Positions 1 to 8,616 of a stretch of DNA of 64,000 nt are shown piece after piece. The notes under the pieces are model-generated. The model was given only the letters and a program-made list of their open reading frames with translations, had not been told where the DNA came from and searched no databases. How positions within the stretch are numbered: position 1 is the stretch's first letter; every line of letters starts with the position of its first letter. Both the position numbers and the translations under genes were made by a program. This DNA is from an uncultured Salinisphaerales bacterium (GTDB lineage: Bacteria > Pseudomonadota > Gammaproteobacteria > Nevskiales > CAJXLF01): assembly GCA_913055805.1 (NCBI GenBank), contig CAJXLF010000005.1, positions 124,001 to 188,000 on the forward strand, in the 5' to 3' direction.

Positions 1-1
1 A

Positions 2-439
2 CGTCACCCCGAAATCGCCGGCTACATCTGTACGGACTCGGTGGCCGAATCCAGTTATCTGTGCCGCTTCTATCTGAAGCATCGCGGCCTGGAAAACAGC
101 ACCACGGTGCTACCACTCAACCAGCTCGTGGAGGACCCCGGTCGCATTGGCGAGATTGATCTGGTGATCAACGTCCACAGTTTTTCCGAATGCCGTTACG
201 AGGCCATCCGCTGGTGGTTCGACCAGCTTGAGGCCCTGGGACCATTAAAGCTGTTTATCGTACCCAACGACCCCGAGGAATTCCTGGCCACCGAACCCGA
301 CGGCAGCAAGAAAGACTTCCTGCCGCTGATCGAGGAACGCGGCTTCAGGATGACGGCCAAGGAGCCGGTGTTCAGGGACAGTAACGTGCGTGAGCTGCTC
401 AACATCCAGGACCACCAGTTCCTTTTCGAACGCCGTTGA
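2..439 (+). CDS. Putative sugar O-methyltransferase, 3' part only
   Basis: The frame is open to the left edge, so the N-terminus lies outside the window; a GTG at 41 is internal rather than a likely start. The visible 145 residues look like the C-terminal half of the putative sugar O-methyltransferase family: a LVINVHSFSEC stretch resembles the family's acidic/NxxSF segment after the SAM-binding fold, and the protein ends in a short hydrophobic-basic FLFERR tail. It would methylate a sugar hydroxyl in the cytoplasm before polymerisation. Its TGA overlaps the next ATG by one base (TGATG), so it is co-translated with the glycosyltransferase behind it. The family assignment rests on a partial protein and is moderate. 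Confidence 0.6.
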   Translation, partial: RHPEIAGYICTDSVAESSYLCRFYLKHRGLENSTTVLPLNQLVEDPGRIGEIDLVINVHSFSECRYEAIRWWFDQLEALGPLKLFIVPNDPEEFLATEPDGSKKDFLPLIEERGFRMTAKEPVFRDSNVRELLNIQDHQFLFERR

Positions 440-2238
440 TGCAGATCGCACTGGCTGCCAATGAAGCCTATCTGCCGCATGCCGCGGTAGCCATTCGTTC
501 ACTGCTGGATACCCAAACCTCTAATCTGACCATTCACTTGCTGCACAGCCGGCCCTACAGCGAGACTGCGCTGCAGAAGCTCGAACGACTGATGCGCAAC
601 ACGTCAGCTAAATGGCAAAGACATGAGGTCGGTCTGGAACATCTGCAGGGGCTGCCCGGTCTGGGTAGCGGGGAGAATGAATCGGTCGATATGTGGCTTC
701 GTTGCCTGCTGCCCGAACTGCTCCCCGAGCAGGACCGGGTGCTGTATCTGGACTGCGACACTGTGGTCTGCGAACCGCTGGATAATCTTTATGCCCTTGA
801 GATGGGCGATCACGAACTCGCCGCGGTCAGTTCACCCTTCAGTGAAAAACTCAGACACATCCCGCAGACACTGGGGCTGCCGCATGCTCAGGCTTATTTC
901 AACAGCGGTATCCTGCTGCTGAATCTGGAAAAACTGCGCAAATCGGGGCATATGCAGGATGTCATGGCCTATGGCCGGCAGTATCCCGAACGCATGCGCT
1001 GGCAGGATCAGGATGCGCTCAACGTTATTCTCTGGAAAAACCGCCTCGCCCTGCATCCGCGCTACAACGTCATGACCAGCCTGGGCCGGCGGGAAGACGC
1101 CTGTCACGCCCATCCCGAATCCGAACGCCAGTCTGCTATGCGCGTCCCCGCCATCGTGCATTACGAGGGCGGGGCCAAGCCCTGGCAGGCCGGTTGCCCA
1201 CACCCGTTCCGCAACCTGTATTTTCTTTACCTGGCCCGAACCCCATGGGGCAGTATTCGCGACTATCTGCATGCCCCGGCGCGACCCGAAAAACTGCGGG
1301 CAGGCGACCGGCCACCGGTTCTTTCCGCCTATCAACCGGACAGCATCCTCGTATCCGACAATCCCGGCATCTCTGTGGTGATCCCGACACACAATCGCGC
1401 GGACATGCTGGAGCGTGCGATACGCAGCGCCCTGGCGCAAACTCTCAGGCCGCTGGAAATCCTGGTGGTGGACGATGCCTCCACGGATAACACGCACGAA
1501 GTGGTTGAGCGTTTGAGCCGTTTACCGGAAGGTAACATCCTTCATTACTTGCGTAACGAGAAAGGCGGCAGCGCCGCGCGCACTCGCAACCGGGGCGTAA
1601 AAGAGGCGCGTGGTGATTACATCGGTTTTCTGGATGATGACGACGAATGGCTGCCGGAGAAGTTGGAAAAACAGTATGCCCAATTGCGCCGGGACGGGCC
1701 CGCGCTCAACCTGGACGGGTTCTATCAGATCGTGCATGGACAGAGGGAATACGTAGCAGGCACAGACGAGTTTGCCCGCATAGATTACAGCCGCGGGTTT
1801 CACTACTACTACCGACTAATCGCAACCACTGGTTGGCTGGTCAACCGCCAGATTCTTTTGGACGTAGGTATGTTCGATGAGAGTTTCCCTATCTGGGAAG
1901 ATTGGGAGTTGGGCCTGCGCATAAGTCAGCGCTATCCGGTCACCCACAGGCCTGAAGCCTTGCATCTGTACCACCGTGACCGGCCATTCGGTTTGACAGA
2001 AATTCGAAGTGCCTGGTTGCCAACGCTGGAACGGTTGATCGCCAAGCATGGAGCGATGTGGGTAAATGACAACAAGGTGGCGTCACACTATTTTCTGCTT
2101 AAAGCGCAAATGTCACCTCCAGAGAAATCACTTTACAAGCTGCTTTGTCTTGTCCGATCGCTACTGCTCGATCCGAGGAACGCTTACGCCTGGGGCTGGC
2201 TGAGGAAGATGATCAGTCTTCGTGTGTTCAGGGTCTAG
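439..2238 (+). CDS. Bifunctional glycosyltransferase, GT8 domain fused to GT2 domain
   Basis: This protein of about 599 residues carries two complete glycosyltransferase domains. Residues 1-270 are GT8-like: a DCDT metal/nucleotide-sugar motif near residue 102, YFNSG near 153, DQDALN near 190 and HYEGG near 241. Residues 309-560 are GT2-like: SVVIPTHNR, VDDAST near 344, FLDDDDEW near 397 and EDWELG near 487. Both halves resemble stand-alone enzymes in this cluster (3097-4062 and 9529-10503). It probably adds two successive sugars to the lipid-linked repeat unit on the cytoplasmic face; donor and acceptor are unknown. ATG 439 is preferred over TTG 436 because it gives the TGATG coupling with the preceding gene. 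The stop shares CTAG with the convergent gene that follows. Confidence 0.88.
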   Translation: MQIALAANEAYLPHAAVAIRSLLDTQTSNLTIHLLHSRPYSETALQKLERLMRNTSAKWQRHEVGLEHLQGLPGLGSGENESVDMWLRCLLPELLPEQDRVLYLDCDTVVCEPLDNLYALEMGDHELAAVSSPFSEKLRHIPQTLGLPHAQAYFNSGILLLNLEKLRKSGHMQDVMAYGRQYPERMRWQDQDALNVILWKNRLALHPRYNVMTSLGRREDACHAHPESERQSAMRVPAIVHYEGGAKPWQAGCPHPFRNLYFLYLARTPWGSIRDYLHAPARPEKLRAGDRPPVLSAYQPDSILVSDNPGISVVIPTHNRADMLERAIRSALAQTLRPLEILVVDDASTDNTHEVVERLSRLPEGNILHYLRNEKGGSAARTRNRGVKEARGDYIGFLDDDDEWLPEKLEKQYAQLRRDGPALNLDGFYQIVHGQREYVAGTDEFARIDYSRGFHYYYRLIATTGWLVNRQILLDVGMFDESFPIWEDWELGLRISQRYPVTHRPEALHLYHRDRPFGLTEIRSAWLPTLERLIAKHGAMWVNDNKVASHYFLLKAQMSPPEKSLYKLLCLVRSLLLDPRNAYAWGWLRKMISLRVFRV

Positions 2239-3017
2239 TCTGGATCAAGAGGGGAATATCGGGGGCGAGATGCGATCTCAAGCTTGACCTTCAGTTTGCG
2301 GTTACGGAGTTCCGGACGATTGTCAGAGTTGGCGTGATTGTTATTGTAGACATACAGCACTTCATCTATATAGCGAATATGTTTGGCCGTTGCCATTTCA
2401 AGCATCGGGAACCCTGCTGCTGCGTCGCCCGCAGCCCAAAAGTATTCGCCATCGGTATCTCGAAGATCCTCGTCCCGGACCTTGTCCCAGAGAAATTTCC
2501 GGTAAGTGCGCAGGTGGCTGGCGAGGAACGTGTGGTAGCGGAACAGGTTCGTGTCCAGTACAGGCTGGGGATAGGGCTCCGTGCCCTTGACCTGGCGGCC
2601 CAGCAGCCGTGCGCGCCTGGGCCGGTTAAGCAGTTCTGAATTGCCGTAGGTCAGCCACACATCAGGATCGGTATATATCTGCGCAATTTTCTCGAAGACG
2701 CGGTCATGTTTTAGCCAGTCATCGCCATCAACGATCACGATCACATCTTCAGGCGAGTCAGCGGCCTTTTGGGTGGCCATCAGGGTGTTGGCCAACACGA
2801 ATCTTCGTTCTGAGTTTTTAATGACAATAAAGCGCTCATCATCCCCGACTGTTTCCCTGGCTATTTCGTAACTGCGGTCGGAGGAATTGTCATCAACGAC
2901 GACACAGCGGAAATGACGGTAGGTCTGGTTCTGAATGGATTCAAGCGAGCGTTTTATCCATTGTTCGCACTCCCAGACCGGGGTGACGACACCCACATGT
3001 ATGGATGGTTTGTCCAT
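2235..3017 (-). CDS. Family 2 glycosyltransferase (reverse orientation)
   Basis: This is a 260-residue GT-A fold enzyme. Residues 7-110 hold the GT2 hallmarks: VGVVTPVWECE at the start of the Rossmann-like half, VVVDDNSSD near residue 40, and VDGDDW near residue 97 as the DxD metal site. No membrane segment is visible, so it should act in the cytoplasm on a lipid-linked acceptor. It is the only minus-strand gene in the polysaccharide block. It converges on the fusion glycosyltransferase, with the two stop codons sharing the palindrome CTAG, and diverges from the GT8 gene to its right. It must therefore have its own promoter in 3018-3096, where I see no strong consensus. The sugar specificity cannot be read from sequence. 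Confidence 0.88.
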   Translation of the reverse strand: MDKPSIHVGVVTPVWECEQWIKRSLESIQNQTYRHFRCVVVDDNSSDRSYEIARETVGDDERFIVIKNSERRFVLANTLMATQKAADSPEDVIVIVDGDDWLKHDRVFEKIAQIYTDPDVWLTYGNSELLNRPRRARLLGRQVKGTEPYPQPVLDTNLFRYHTFLASHLRTYRKFLWDKVRDEDLRDTDGEYFWAAGDAAAGFPMLEMATAKHIRYIDEVLYVYNNNHANSDNRPELRNRKLKVKLEIASRPRYSPLDPD

Positions 3018-3096
3018 CTACAGTATCCAATCGAGTCGGTGAAATGTGCCACAATCGTGGCGCCATAAATATTCTGTATGTAGTTGTTGCCTCATT

Positions 3097-4062
3097 ATGC
3101 ATGAACCTGACGAGACCTTGGTGGCGCAGACTGAAAAGCGAATACACATTGCTTGCGCCACCGACGACAATTTTGCTCCCTATGCGGCGACCATGCTTCT
3201 CTCGGCATTGCAAAAACATCCTGGGCAGATTGCCGTTCATTATTTGTGTCCTCCGGAATTTTCCGAGATCAACAAGACGAAAATTTCGGGGATGGTGAAA
3301 GAATATTCAAGCAACATTCTGTTTCACCCGATTCCTGATGCCGATGTGGCGAGTCTGCCGCCCATGCGCGGGATATACAGGACAGTATGGTACAGAGTGT
3401 TTCTTCCTGACTTGCTCCCTGAAACAAACAGGGTTCTGTATCTGGATGCAGATACCTTTGTGGCAGGCAGTCTGGATGAAATATGGCAAACCGATTTAGA
3501 AGGTAAGCCGTTAGCGGCGGTGGCGAATATTATCGATCCGCAGTTCCAGAGCGAACAGCAACAAAGATGTGAACTGCCGGCGGATGCGATCTATTTTAAT
3601 AGTGGCGTATTGCTGATGGACCTGGATTTGATGCGTCGCGAGGGCACCATGGAGCAGGTACTGTCCTATACCAGGGCGCACGGGGAAAGATTTATATGGG
3701 GGGATCAGGATGCGCTGAATGCCGTGCTGGCTACCAACTACCTGCAGTTGCATCCCAAGTTCAACAGTCAGTGCAGTCTGTTCTTCTGGTCAGCGTCACA
3801 TGCCCTTTATTCCAGTGATGTTGTGCGAGAAGCCATGCTTGAACCGCAAATTCTTCATTTCGAAGGCGGGGCCGGGGACCATGTGAGGCCCTGGCATTAC
3901 ATGTGCGATCACCCTTTTCGGCACGAGTACCGGAAAATCCTGAGGCAGACACCGTGGCATAGAATCGAACTCAAGGACAGAAATCTGAAGAATATGTTGA
4001 GAAAGTATTTGCCTCTGCCCGTGTACAAGTTTCTTCGTGCACTCAAGAATCGCGTGTACTAG
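3097..4062 (+). CDS. Family 8 glycosyltransferase
   Basis: This 321-residue protein is a GT8 (LgtC/WaaJ-like) retaining transferase. Visible marks are HIACATDDNF at the N-terminus, RVLYLDADTF with the DxD site near residue 114, YFNSGVLLMDL near 166, DQDALN near 205 and HFEGG near 253. It resembles the N-terminal half of the fusion protein at 439-2238, including a shared HPFR...TPW motif near the end. ATG 3097 was chosen because the GT8 fold begins just after it; the frame is open back to a GTG at 3046, which would add 17 unconvincing residues. It most likely adds a hexose to the repeat unit. No gene overlaps it, and about 105 bases separate it from the acyltransferase downstream. Confidence 0.88.
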   Translation: MHEPDETLVAQTEKRIHIACATDDNFAPYAATMLLSALQKHPGQIAVHYLCPPEFSEINKTKISGMVKEYSSNILFHPIPDADVASLPPMRGIYRTVWYRVFLPDLLPETNRVLYLDADTFVAGSLDEIWQTDLEGKPLAAVANIIDPQFQSEQQQRCELPADAIYFNSGVLLMDLDLMRREGTMEQVLSYTRAHGERFIWGDQDALNAVLATNYLQLHPKFNSQCSLFFWSASHALYSSDVVREAMLEPQILHFEGGAGDHVRPWHYMCDHPFRHEYRKILRQTPWHRIELKDRNLKNMLRKYLPLPVYKFLRALKNRVY

Positions 4063-4167
4063 TCGGCAGCACAACATCCATCACCAGGCTGATTCTTTTG
4101 ATTCTTGAGCTTAAATGCCTGAATATCTGATCTCGATAATACAGTTACACCTAGCCGTCAGGCAGGG

Positions 4168-5274
4168 ATGAGCATGCGAGACAGGGAGTTGGACGGTCTT
4201 AGGGGATTTGCGGCCATCGGGGTCGTGATTTTCCATGCCCGCTATGGGGCCGCTTTTGCGTGGATGTGGACACTGGTGGATCTGTTTTTCGTCCTGTCGG
4301 GTTTCGTTATTACGCGCATCATCCTTGATGGCCTGAGTACGGGCGGTTTTTCTTTCAGAAACTTCATGATCAGGCGCGTTCTGCGGATATGGCCGGTTTA
4401 TTATTCCGTGCTCTTGCTATGCCTGTCCTATCTGTTTCTGAAGTTTCTGGTTTCCGGTGCATGGCCGGACGTCACTGGCCTGAAATCCGCGCCCCTGTTC
4501 CTGCAGTTCACGCATCATTACCTTGCGGCAGGGCTGAATGCCGGTGAAGAAAACTTTATTCCCTGGTTTCATCACAGCTGGTCTATTGCTGTCGAGGAGC
4601 AGTTTTATCTGCTGATGCCGTTGTTGTTGGTACTTTTCAGGCGGCAGTTGAATTACGCCGTGTATCTCATAGCAGCACTGGTGCCACTGGCAGTCTTCTT
4701 CCGTTACCAGGAGGCCTATCCATGGTTGCTGGTCAGCCGCATGGATGCTTTGGCTCTCGGCGCTTTGCTGGCTTTCTACTGGCGTTATCTCCAGGGCGGC
4801 GATATGCCTCGGTTGCGTATCAGACCTGCGTACGTTGCTTTGCTGGGGGCTGTGGCGCTGTATATGGCCATGAGCCTGTATTTCGGCCTGTGGATTCCCG
4901 TCGCTTGGCGCTACCCGCTTTCCCTGCTGGGCTTCAACCTGCTCTACGCCTGTGTGATCTTGTGCCTGCTGAGCCAATGGTTGCCATGGCTGGGACGCAT
5001 TTTCCGGTCAAGGGTGATGCTCTTCCTTGGCGCTATCAGCTATGCGCTGTACATGATTCATCTACCGGTGCGTGGTGTGATTCTGTCCCTGACGGACGGC
5101 GATCTGATATCCAACGAGCCGCTGTACATACAGATCGGTTATTTCGGGTTGTCCATACTGGCAGCCTGGCTATCGAAGGTGATTCTTGAGGACCGGGTGA
5201 ACAGGCTGAAACATAAATTCCCGGTTAAGCTGTCCAGTGAGACGGCGGCAGGGCAGGAGGCCGTCGCAAGATGA
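4168..5274 (+). CDS. Acyltransferase 3 family membrane protein (polysaccharide O-acyltransferase)
   Basis: This 368-residue integral membrane protein belongs to the acyltransferase 3 (AT3/OafA-like) family. The N-terminus has the signature RELDGLRGFAAIGVVIFH with its conserved Arg and His, followed by the LFFVLSGF helix. Near residue 143 the family motif EEQFYLLMP appears, and about ten hydrophobic segments run to the C-terminus. Family members move an acyl group, often acetyl, from the cytoplasm to a sugar on the far side of the inner membrane. The intergenic stretch before it (4063-4167) contains a 9-base-period tandem TGATTCTT at 4090-4106 and a GATAAT at 4135, but no convincing -35 box. 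A second AT3 gene follows 42 bases downstream. Confidence 0.93.
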   Translation: MSMRDRELDGLRGFAAIGVVIFHARYGAAFAWMWTLVDLFFVLSGFVITRIILDGLSTGGFSFRNFMIRRVLRIWPVYYSVLLLCLSYLFLKFLVSGAWPDVTGLKSAPLFLQFTHHYLAAGLNAGEENFIPWFHHSWSIAVEEQFYLLMPLLLVLFRRQLNYAVYLIAALVPLAVFFRYQEAYPWLLVSRMDALALGALLAFYWRYLQGGDMPRLRIRPAYVALLGAVALYMAMSLYFGLWIPVAWRYPLSLLGFNLLYACVILCLLSQWLPWLGRIFRSRVMLFLGAISYALYMIHLPVRGVILSLTDGDLISNEPLYIQIGYFGLSILAAWLSKVILEDRVNRLKHKFPVKLSSETAAGQEAVAR

Positions 5275-5316
5275 TGATGCCGGCCCGATAATATCAGAAG
5301 GATTGAGCACAGGAAG

Positions 5317-6447
5317 ATGGGAAACAAGGGACAACGGTTCGCGGAGCTGGATGGCATACGCGGAGTAGGGGCAACACTGGTGGTGCTGGGGCATACCCGG
5401 CCGGATGAGCTTTTCTGGGCAGTGACGCTGATGGACATTTTCTTTGTCTTTTCGGCGTTCATGGTCGGGCGTCTGGTTTTGCTCAAGGTGCATAGCTTCA
5501 AAGGCATGCTGTCCTTCTTTCAGCGGCGTATCGAGCGTCTCTGGCCTGTGTATATGCTGGTGATTGTCGGTATTTTCGCTGGCGATTTTCTTCTGGCGCA
5601 GATATCTCAAACCGCAAAGTTTGATGGCAGCTCGTTCTGGCGATATATCACTTTTTCGCAATTCTCGGAGCTGCTTTTTCATGACCGCTTTTCTTACAAC
5701 TACATCTATCCAGCTGCGCATACCTGGTCACTGGCGGTAGAGGAGCAGTTCTATATTCTTTTCCCAACAATCGTTCTGCTGTGTACCTATATCAGCCGTT
5801 CGCTGATTTTCCCGGCGCTGGTCAGCCTGGTGCTGTTGGGCATTTATACGCGCATGAACGGTGCATTCTTCTCTGTGCTGACTTTCCACATTGACGCCTT
5901 TGCCTGCGGTGGTTTGCTCGCGCTGTGTTACCCGTGGCTGGCTGAAAGACCGGTATTTTCCACGAAGCTGTTTCAATGGATGGTCGTGTTTGGTTTATTT
6001 GGTTTCTGTTATTACACAACTTCGGGCTTTGTTCTGTACTTCTCCGGCTACGAACCCTGGCCGCCGCCCACCGAGATGTTGCTCAGACCGTGGCTGTTTC
6101 TGATTATTCTGCTCTGGACAGGCATCATCGGGCTGGTGGCCGTTAATCCAGAGTCCGAGCGTGGCAGGTTCTGGCGAAAGCCCGGATTGGTCTATCTTGG
6201 CCTGATCAGTTACCCGCTTTACATGGTGCATCTGCCTATCCTGGTTGCTTCGGAGAAGCTGATGTTTCTGGTTTTTGATCTGGAATACACGAACATAAAC
6301 AGGAATTGGTCTCGTGCAGTCTCCTTGCCTCTGGTTTTTCTTGCTGCTCACATTTTGTACGTGTTGATTGACAAGCGTGTGCAACAGAAGGGTACCGGCT
6401 TCATTCGTAAGGAGGCCGCGAAAGTTGAGCCGGACAGTCAGGGTTAA
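5317..6447 (+). CDS. Acyltransferase 3 family membrane protein, second copy
   Basis: This 376-residue AT3 protein has the same layout as its upstream neighbour: FAELDGIRGVGA and VVLGHT at the N-terminus, IFFVFSAF in the next helix, EEQFYILFP near residue 142, and around ten membrane segments. The two are clearly diverged rather than a recent duplication, which suggests different acceptor positions or acyl groups. A short polar C-terminal tail ends in many charged residues. It is probably co-transcribed with the upstream AT3 gene, with only 42 bases between them. Which sugar it modifies, and whether the group is acetyl or succinyl, cannot be told from sequence. Confidence 0.93.
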   Translation: MGNKGQRFAELDGIRGVGATLVVLGHTRPDELFWAVTLMDIFFVFSAFMVGRLVLLKVHSFKGMLSFFQRRIERLWPVYMLVIVGIFAGDFLLAQISQTAKFDGSSFWRYITFSQFSELLFHDRFSYNYIYPAAHTWSLAVEEQFYILFPTIVLLCTYISRSLIFPALVSLVLLGIYTRMNGAFFSVLTFHIDAFACGGLLALCYPWLAERPVFSTKLFQWMVVFGLFGFCYYTTSGFVLYFSGYEPWPPPTEMLLRPWLFLIILLWTGIIGLVAVNPESERGRFWRKPGLVYLGLISYPLYMVHLPILVASEKLMFLVFDLEYTNINRNWSRAVSLPLVFLAAHILYVLIDKRVQQKGTGFIRKEAAKVEPDSQG

Positions 6448-6517
6448 GAAGTGTTTGTTATGTCCCCGGGAGCCGGATGAGTTAATGAAAAATACGGCTC
6501 ATCAATAGTGGTGGTAA

Positions 6518-7379
6518 ATGAAACCCAGTATTAAAGACCGCCTGATAAAGCGGCTGATTGCCCGGCTGCCGGTTGAGAGTCGCTGGCGCAGAAAGCTGCT
6601 TCAGTACTATTGGCGTAGCCATGATATGCCCGTGTTTATGTTGCCGTCCCTTATCGACGCTCTGGACAAACTGCGGCCGGCTCTGCGTTTTATACAGATT
6701 GGCTCCAACGACGTGAGCTACGGCGATCCGTTGAGTTTCCACATGCTGCATAGTGGCTGGTCAGGTATCCTTGTAGAACCGGTTCCTCATGTATTCAGGC
6801 GCTTGCAAGATAAGCTGGGCGGGCGACCGGAAATGATTCTTGAAAATCTCGCTATTGCCGAGCAGAGCGGACATTTTCCTTTCTATCATCTTGCCCCTGA
6901 CGCTAATCCCGATTTGCCCCCCCTGGTACGACCAACTGGGGTCATTCATGCGTGACCATCTGGTCAAGCATGGCGACCGCATACCTGATATCGAAAGCCG
7001 GATAATCGAAACACAGGTGCCATGCGTCCGATTCGATGATTTGTGCAAGAAGCATGATTTTCAAGACTTTGATTTTTTGCATATTGATACCGAAGGGTAC
7101 GATTACGAAATACTGAAAACCATTGATCTGGAAAGATATCAGCCGTTGGCGATTCTGTATGAACACAAGCATTTGGGGGAGCAGGACAGAAACGCGGCAT
7201 TACAGCTTTTACATGGTTTGGGCTATTCGAGCCTGTCAATTTTTGAGGATACGCTGGCTGTAAAACGACATATTCTGGAGAACTGTGCCGGTGTCAGACG
7301 TATCTGGCGACGCTGTCTGAATTATGCTGGCCATGAATACCCGGTTACCCATGCAATTGCTGCTGAACCGATGACGTAA
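6518..7379 (+). pseudogene. FkbM-family methyltransferase, frameshifted at a C7 tract
   Basis: Two overlapping frames together make one FkbM-type SAM methyltransferase of about 286 residues. The first frame (6518-6955) carries the N-terminal half with FIQIGSNDVSYGDP, the SAM-binding start, and ILVEPVPHVF. The second (ending 7379) resumes with WYDQLGSF and carries FDFLHIDTEGYDYEILK, the usual FkbM core, and a C-terminal region. The switch falls at seven consecutive C residues, 6917-6923. Six Cs would give a continuous reading LPPWYDQLGSF; seven give LPPLVRP and termination at 6955. The gene is therefore disrupted, phase-variable, rescued by slippage, or affected by a sequencing error. An intact enzyme would O-methylate a sugar. 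Confidence 0.85.
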
Positions 7380-7401
7380 CAACGGCTGATACCTTGATTG
7401 A

Positions 7402-8616
7402 ATGAAAATAGCTGTTCTGACCAAGCGATTCCCAAGTGTTTCAGAGACTTTCGTAGTCGATCATGTGCGTGAGCTTGCTCGGGCAGGACATGAAGTGCAT
7501 GTATACGCCAATGAATCCGAGTTTGATGCGGCCGATCTGAATATGGCTGCAGACGGCAAGGTGGCGATTTATCTTTTGCCGGAAACGACCATTCGTCTTG
7601 TCAGGAAGTTATCTATATTTATCCGGCTGCTGCTAACAATGCCCTGGTGGCGATTGACACCCTTACTGCATCTGAAGAGTACTTCCAGGCTTTATGCCAT
7701 GATGCGGACCAGGCAGTTTCTGGAGAACGGTCATGTTTATGATCTTTACCACGGGCATTTCGCGCATGCGGGTGATGAGCTCGGGTGTCTGAAGCAGGCT
7801 GGCATCATCTCGGGGCCAGTAGTTGTATCCTTGCATGGCTATGATGTGAACCGCACTCCTGATGCCGGAGGGGCAGAGTATCATCACCTCTTCGAGCATT
7901 GTGAAAGATATCTGGTAACCACCCGTTTTATGGCCGGGCAAGCGAAAAAACTGGGTTGCGATACAGACAAAATCACGATCCTCCCCACCGGGATTCATTC
8001 ACAGAAATTCCAACCGCGTAGAGTCAGAACCGCTGCGGACTCGGCGATAGAATTGCTTACTGTGGCGCGGCTGGTTAGCCAGAAGGGCCTGGATTATGGA
8101 TTGCGTGCCGTTGCAAGGCTGCTTGGTGAAGGCTGTCGGGTCCATTACCGCATTATTGGTGAAGGCCCGCTGTTGAATGATTTGATGGCGTTGGCTACTG
8201 AACTGGAAATCGCGGATTCGGTCACATTTGACGGGGCGCAGCCTCACGCCTCTGTTGTGCAGGCGCTTCAGACAGCAGATGTTTTTCTTTTTCCGACTAT
8301 TCGTAGCGAAGAGGGTGACGAGGAAGCGCAGGGTATCGTATTGCTTGAAGCGCAGGCTTCCGGAGTGCCTGTTGTAGCAACCGATTGTGGCGGCGTGCCG
8401 GAGGTTGTGAGAACAGATGCTTCGGCAATTCTGGTGACGGAACGTGATGTGTCAGCTTTGTCGGAGGCTGTCAAAACCGTCGTGTCAGGCAATCGCTGGC
8501 AGGAGATGTCAGAGTCCGGGCCGCCCTTTATTCGGGAAAATTTCGATATTCACCGGCAGATGGAAAAAATGATCGATCTTTATGGGCAGTTGGTCTCCAA
8601 CAAGGTGAGTCCGTGA
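7402..8616 (+). CDS. Family 4 glycosyltransferase (WcaL/AmsK-like)
   Basis: This 404-residue GT-B enzyme starts with KIAVLTKRFPSVSETFV, the N-terminal signature of WcaL/AmsK-type colanic acid and amylovoran glycosyltransferases. VSLHGYDV lies near residue 142 and HGHFAH near 116. The C-terminal nucleotide-sugar domain has LTVARLVSQKGLDYGL near 218, GEGPLLNDL near 253, and the EX7E-type segment EEAQGIVLLEAQASGVP near 307. It lacks membrane helices and should work on the cytoplasmic face on undecaprenyl-linked sugars. Its TGA overlaps the GTG of the next gene by four bases (GTGA), indicating translational coupling. The sugar is unknown, though the closest named families transfer hexoses. Confidence 0.93.
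   Translation: MKIAVLTKRFPSVSETFVVDHVRELARAGHEVHVYANESEFDAADLNMAADGKVAIYLLPETTIRLVRKLSIFIRLLLTMPWWRLTPLLHLKSTSRLYAMMRTRQFLENGHVYDLYHGHFAHAGDELGCLKQAGIISGPVVVSLHGYDVNRTPDAGGAEYHHLFEHCERYLVTTRFMAGQAKKLGCDTDKITILPTGIHSQKFQPRRVRTAADSAIELLTVARLVSQKGLDYGLRAVARLLGEGCRVHYRIIGEGPLLNDLMALATELEIADSVTFDGAQPHASVVQALQTADVFLFPTIRSEEGDEEAQGIVLLEAQASGVPVVATDCGGVPEVVRTDASAILVTERDVSALSEAVKTVVSGNRWQEMSESGPPFIRENFDIHRQMEKMIDLYGQLVSNKVSP

Noticed and set aside
3046-3096. GTG start 17 codons upstream for the GT8 gene
   Set aside because: The added residues are Cys/Trp-rich, lie in the divergent intergenic region and precede the normal GT8 start, so ATG 3097 is used.
4105-4140. TTGAGC and GATAAT as a promoter for the acyltransferase genes
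   Set aside because: The spacing is 24 bases, too long for sigma-70.
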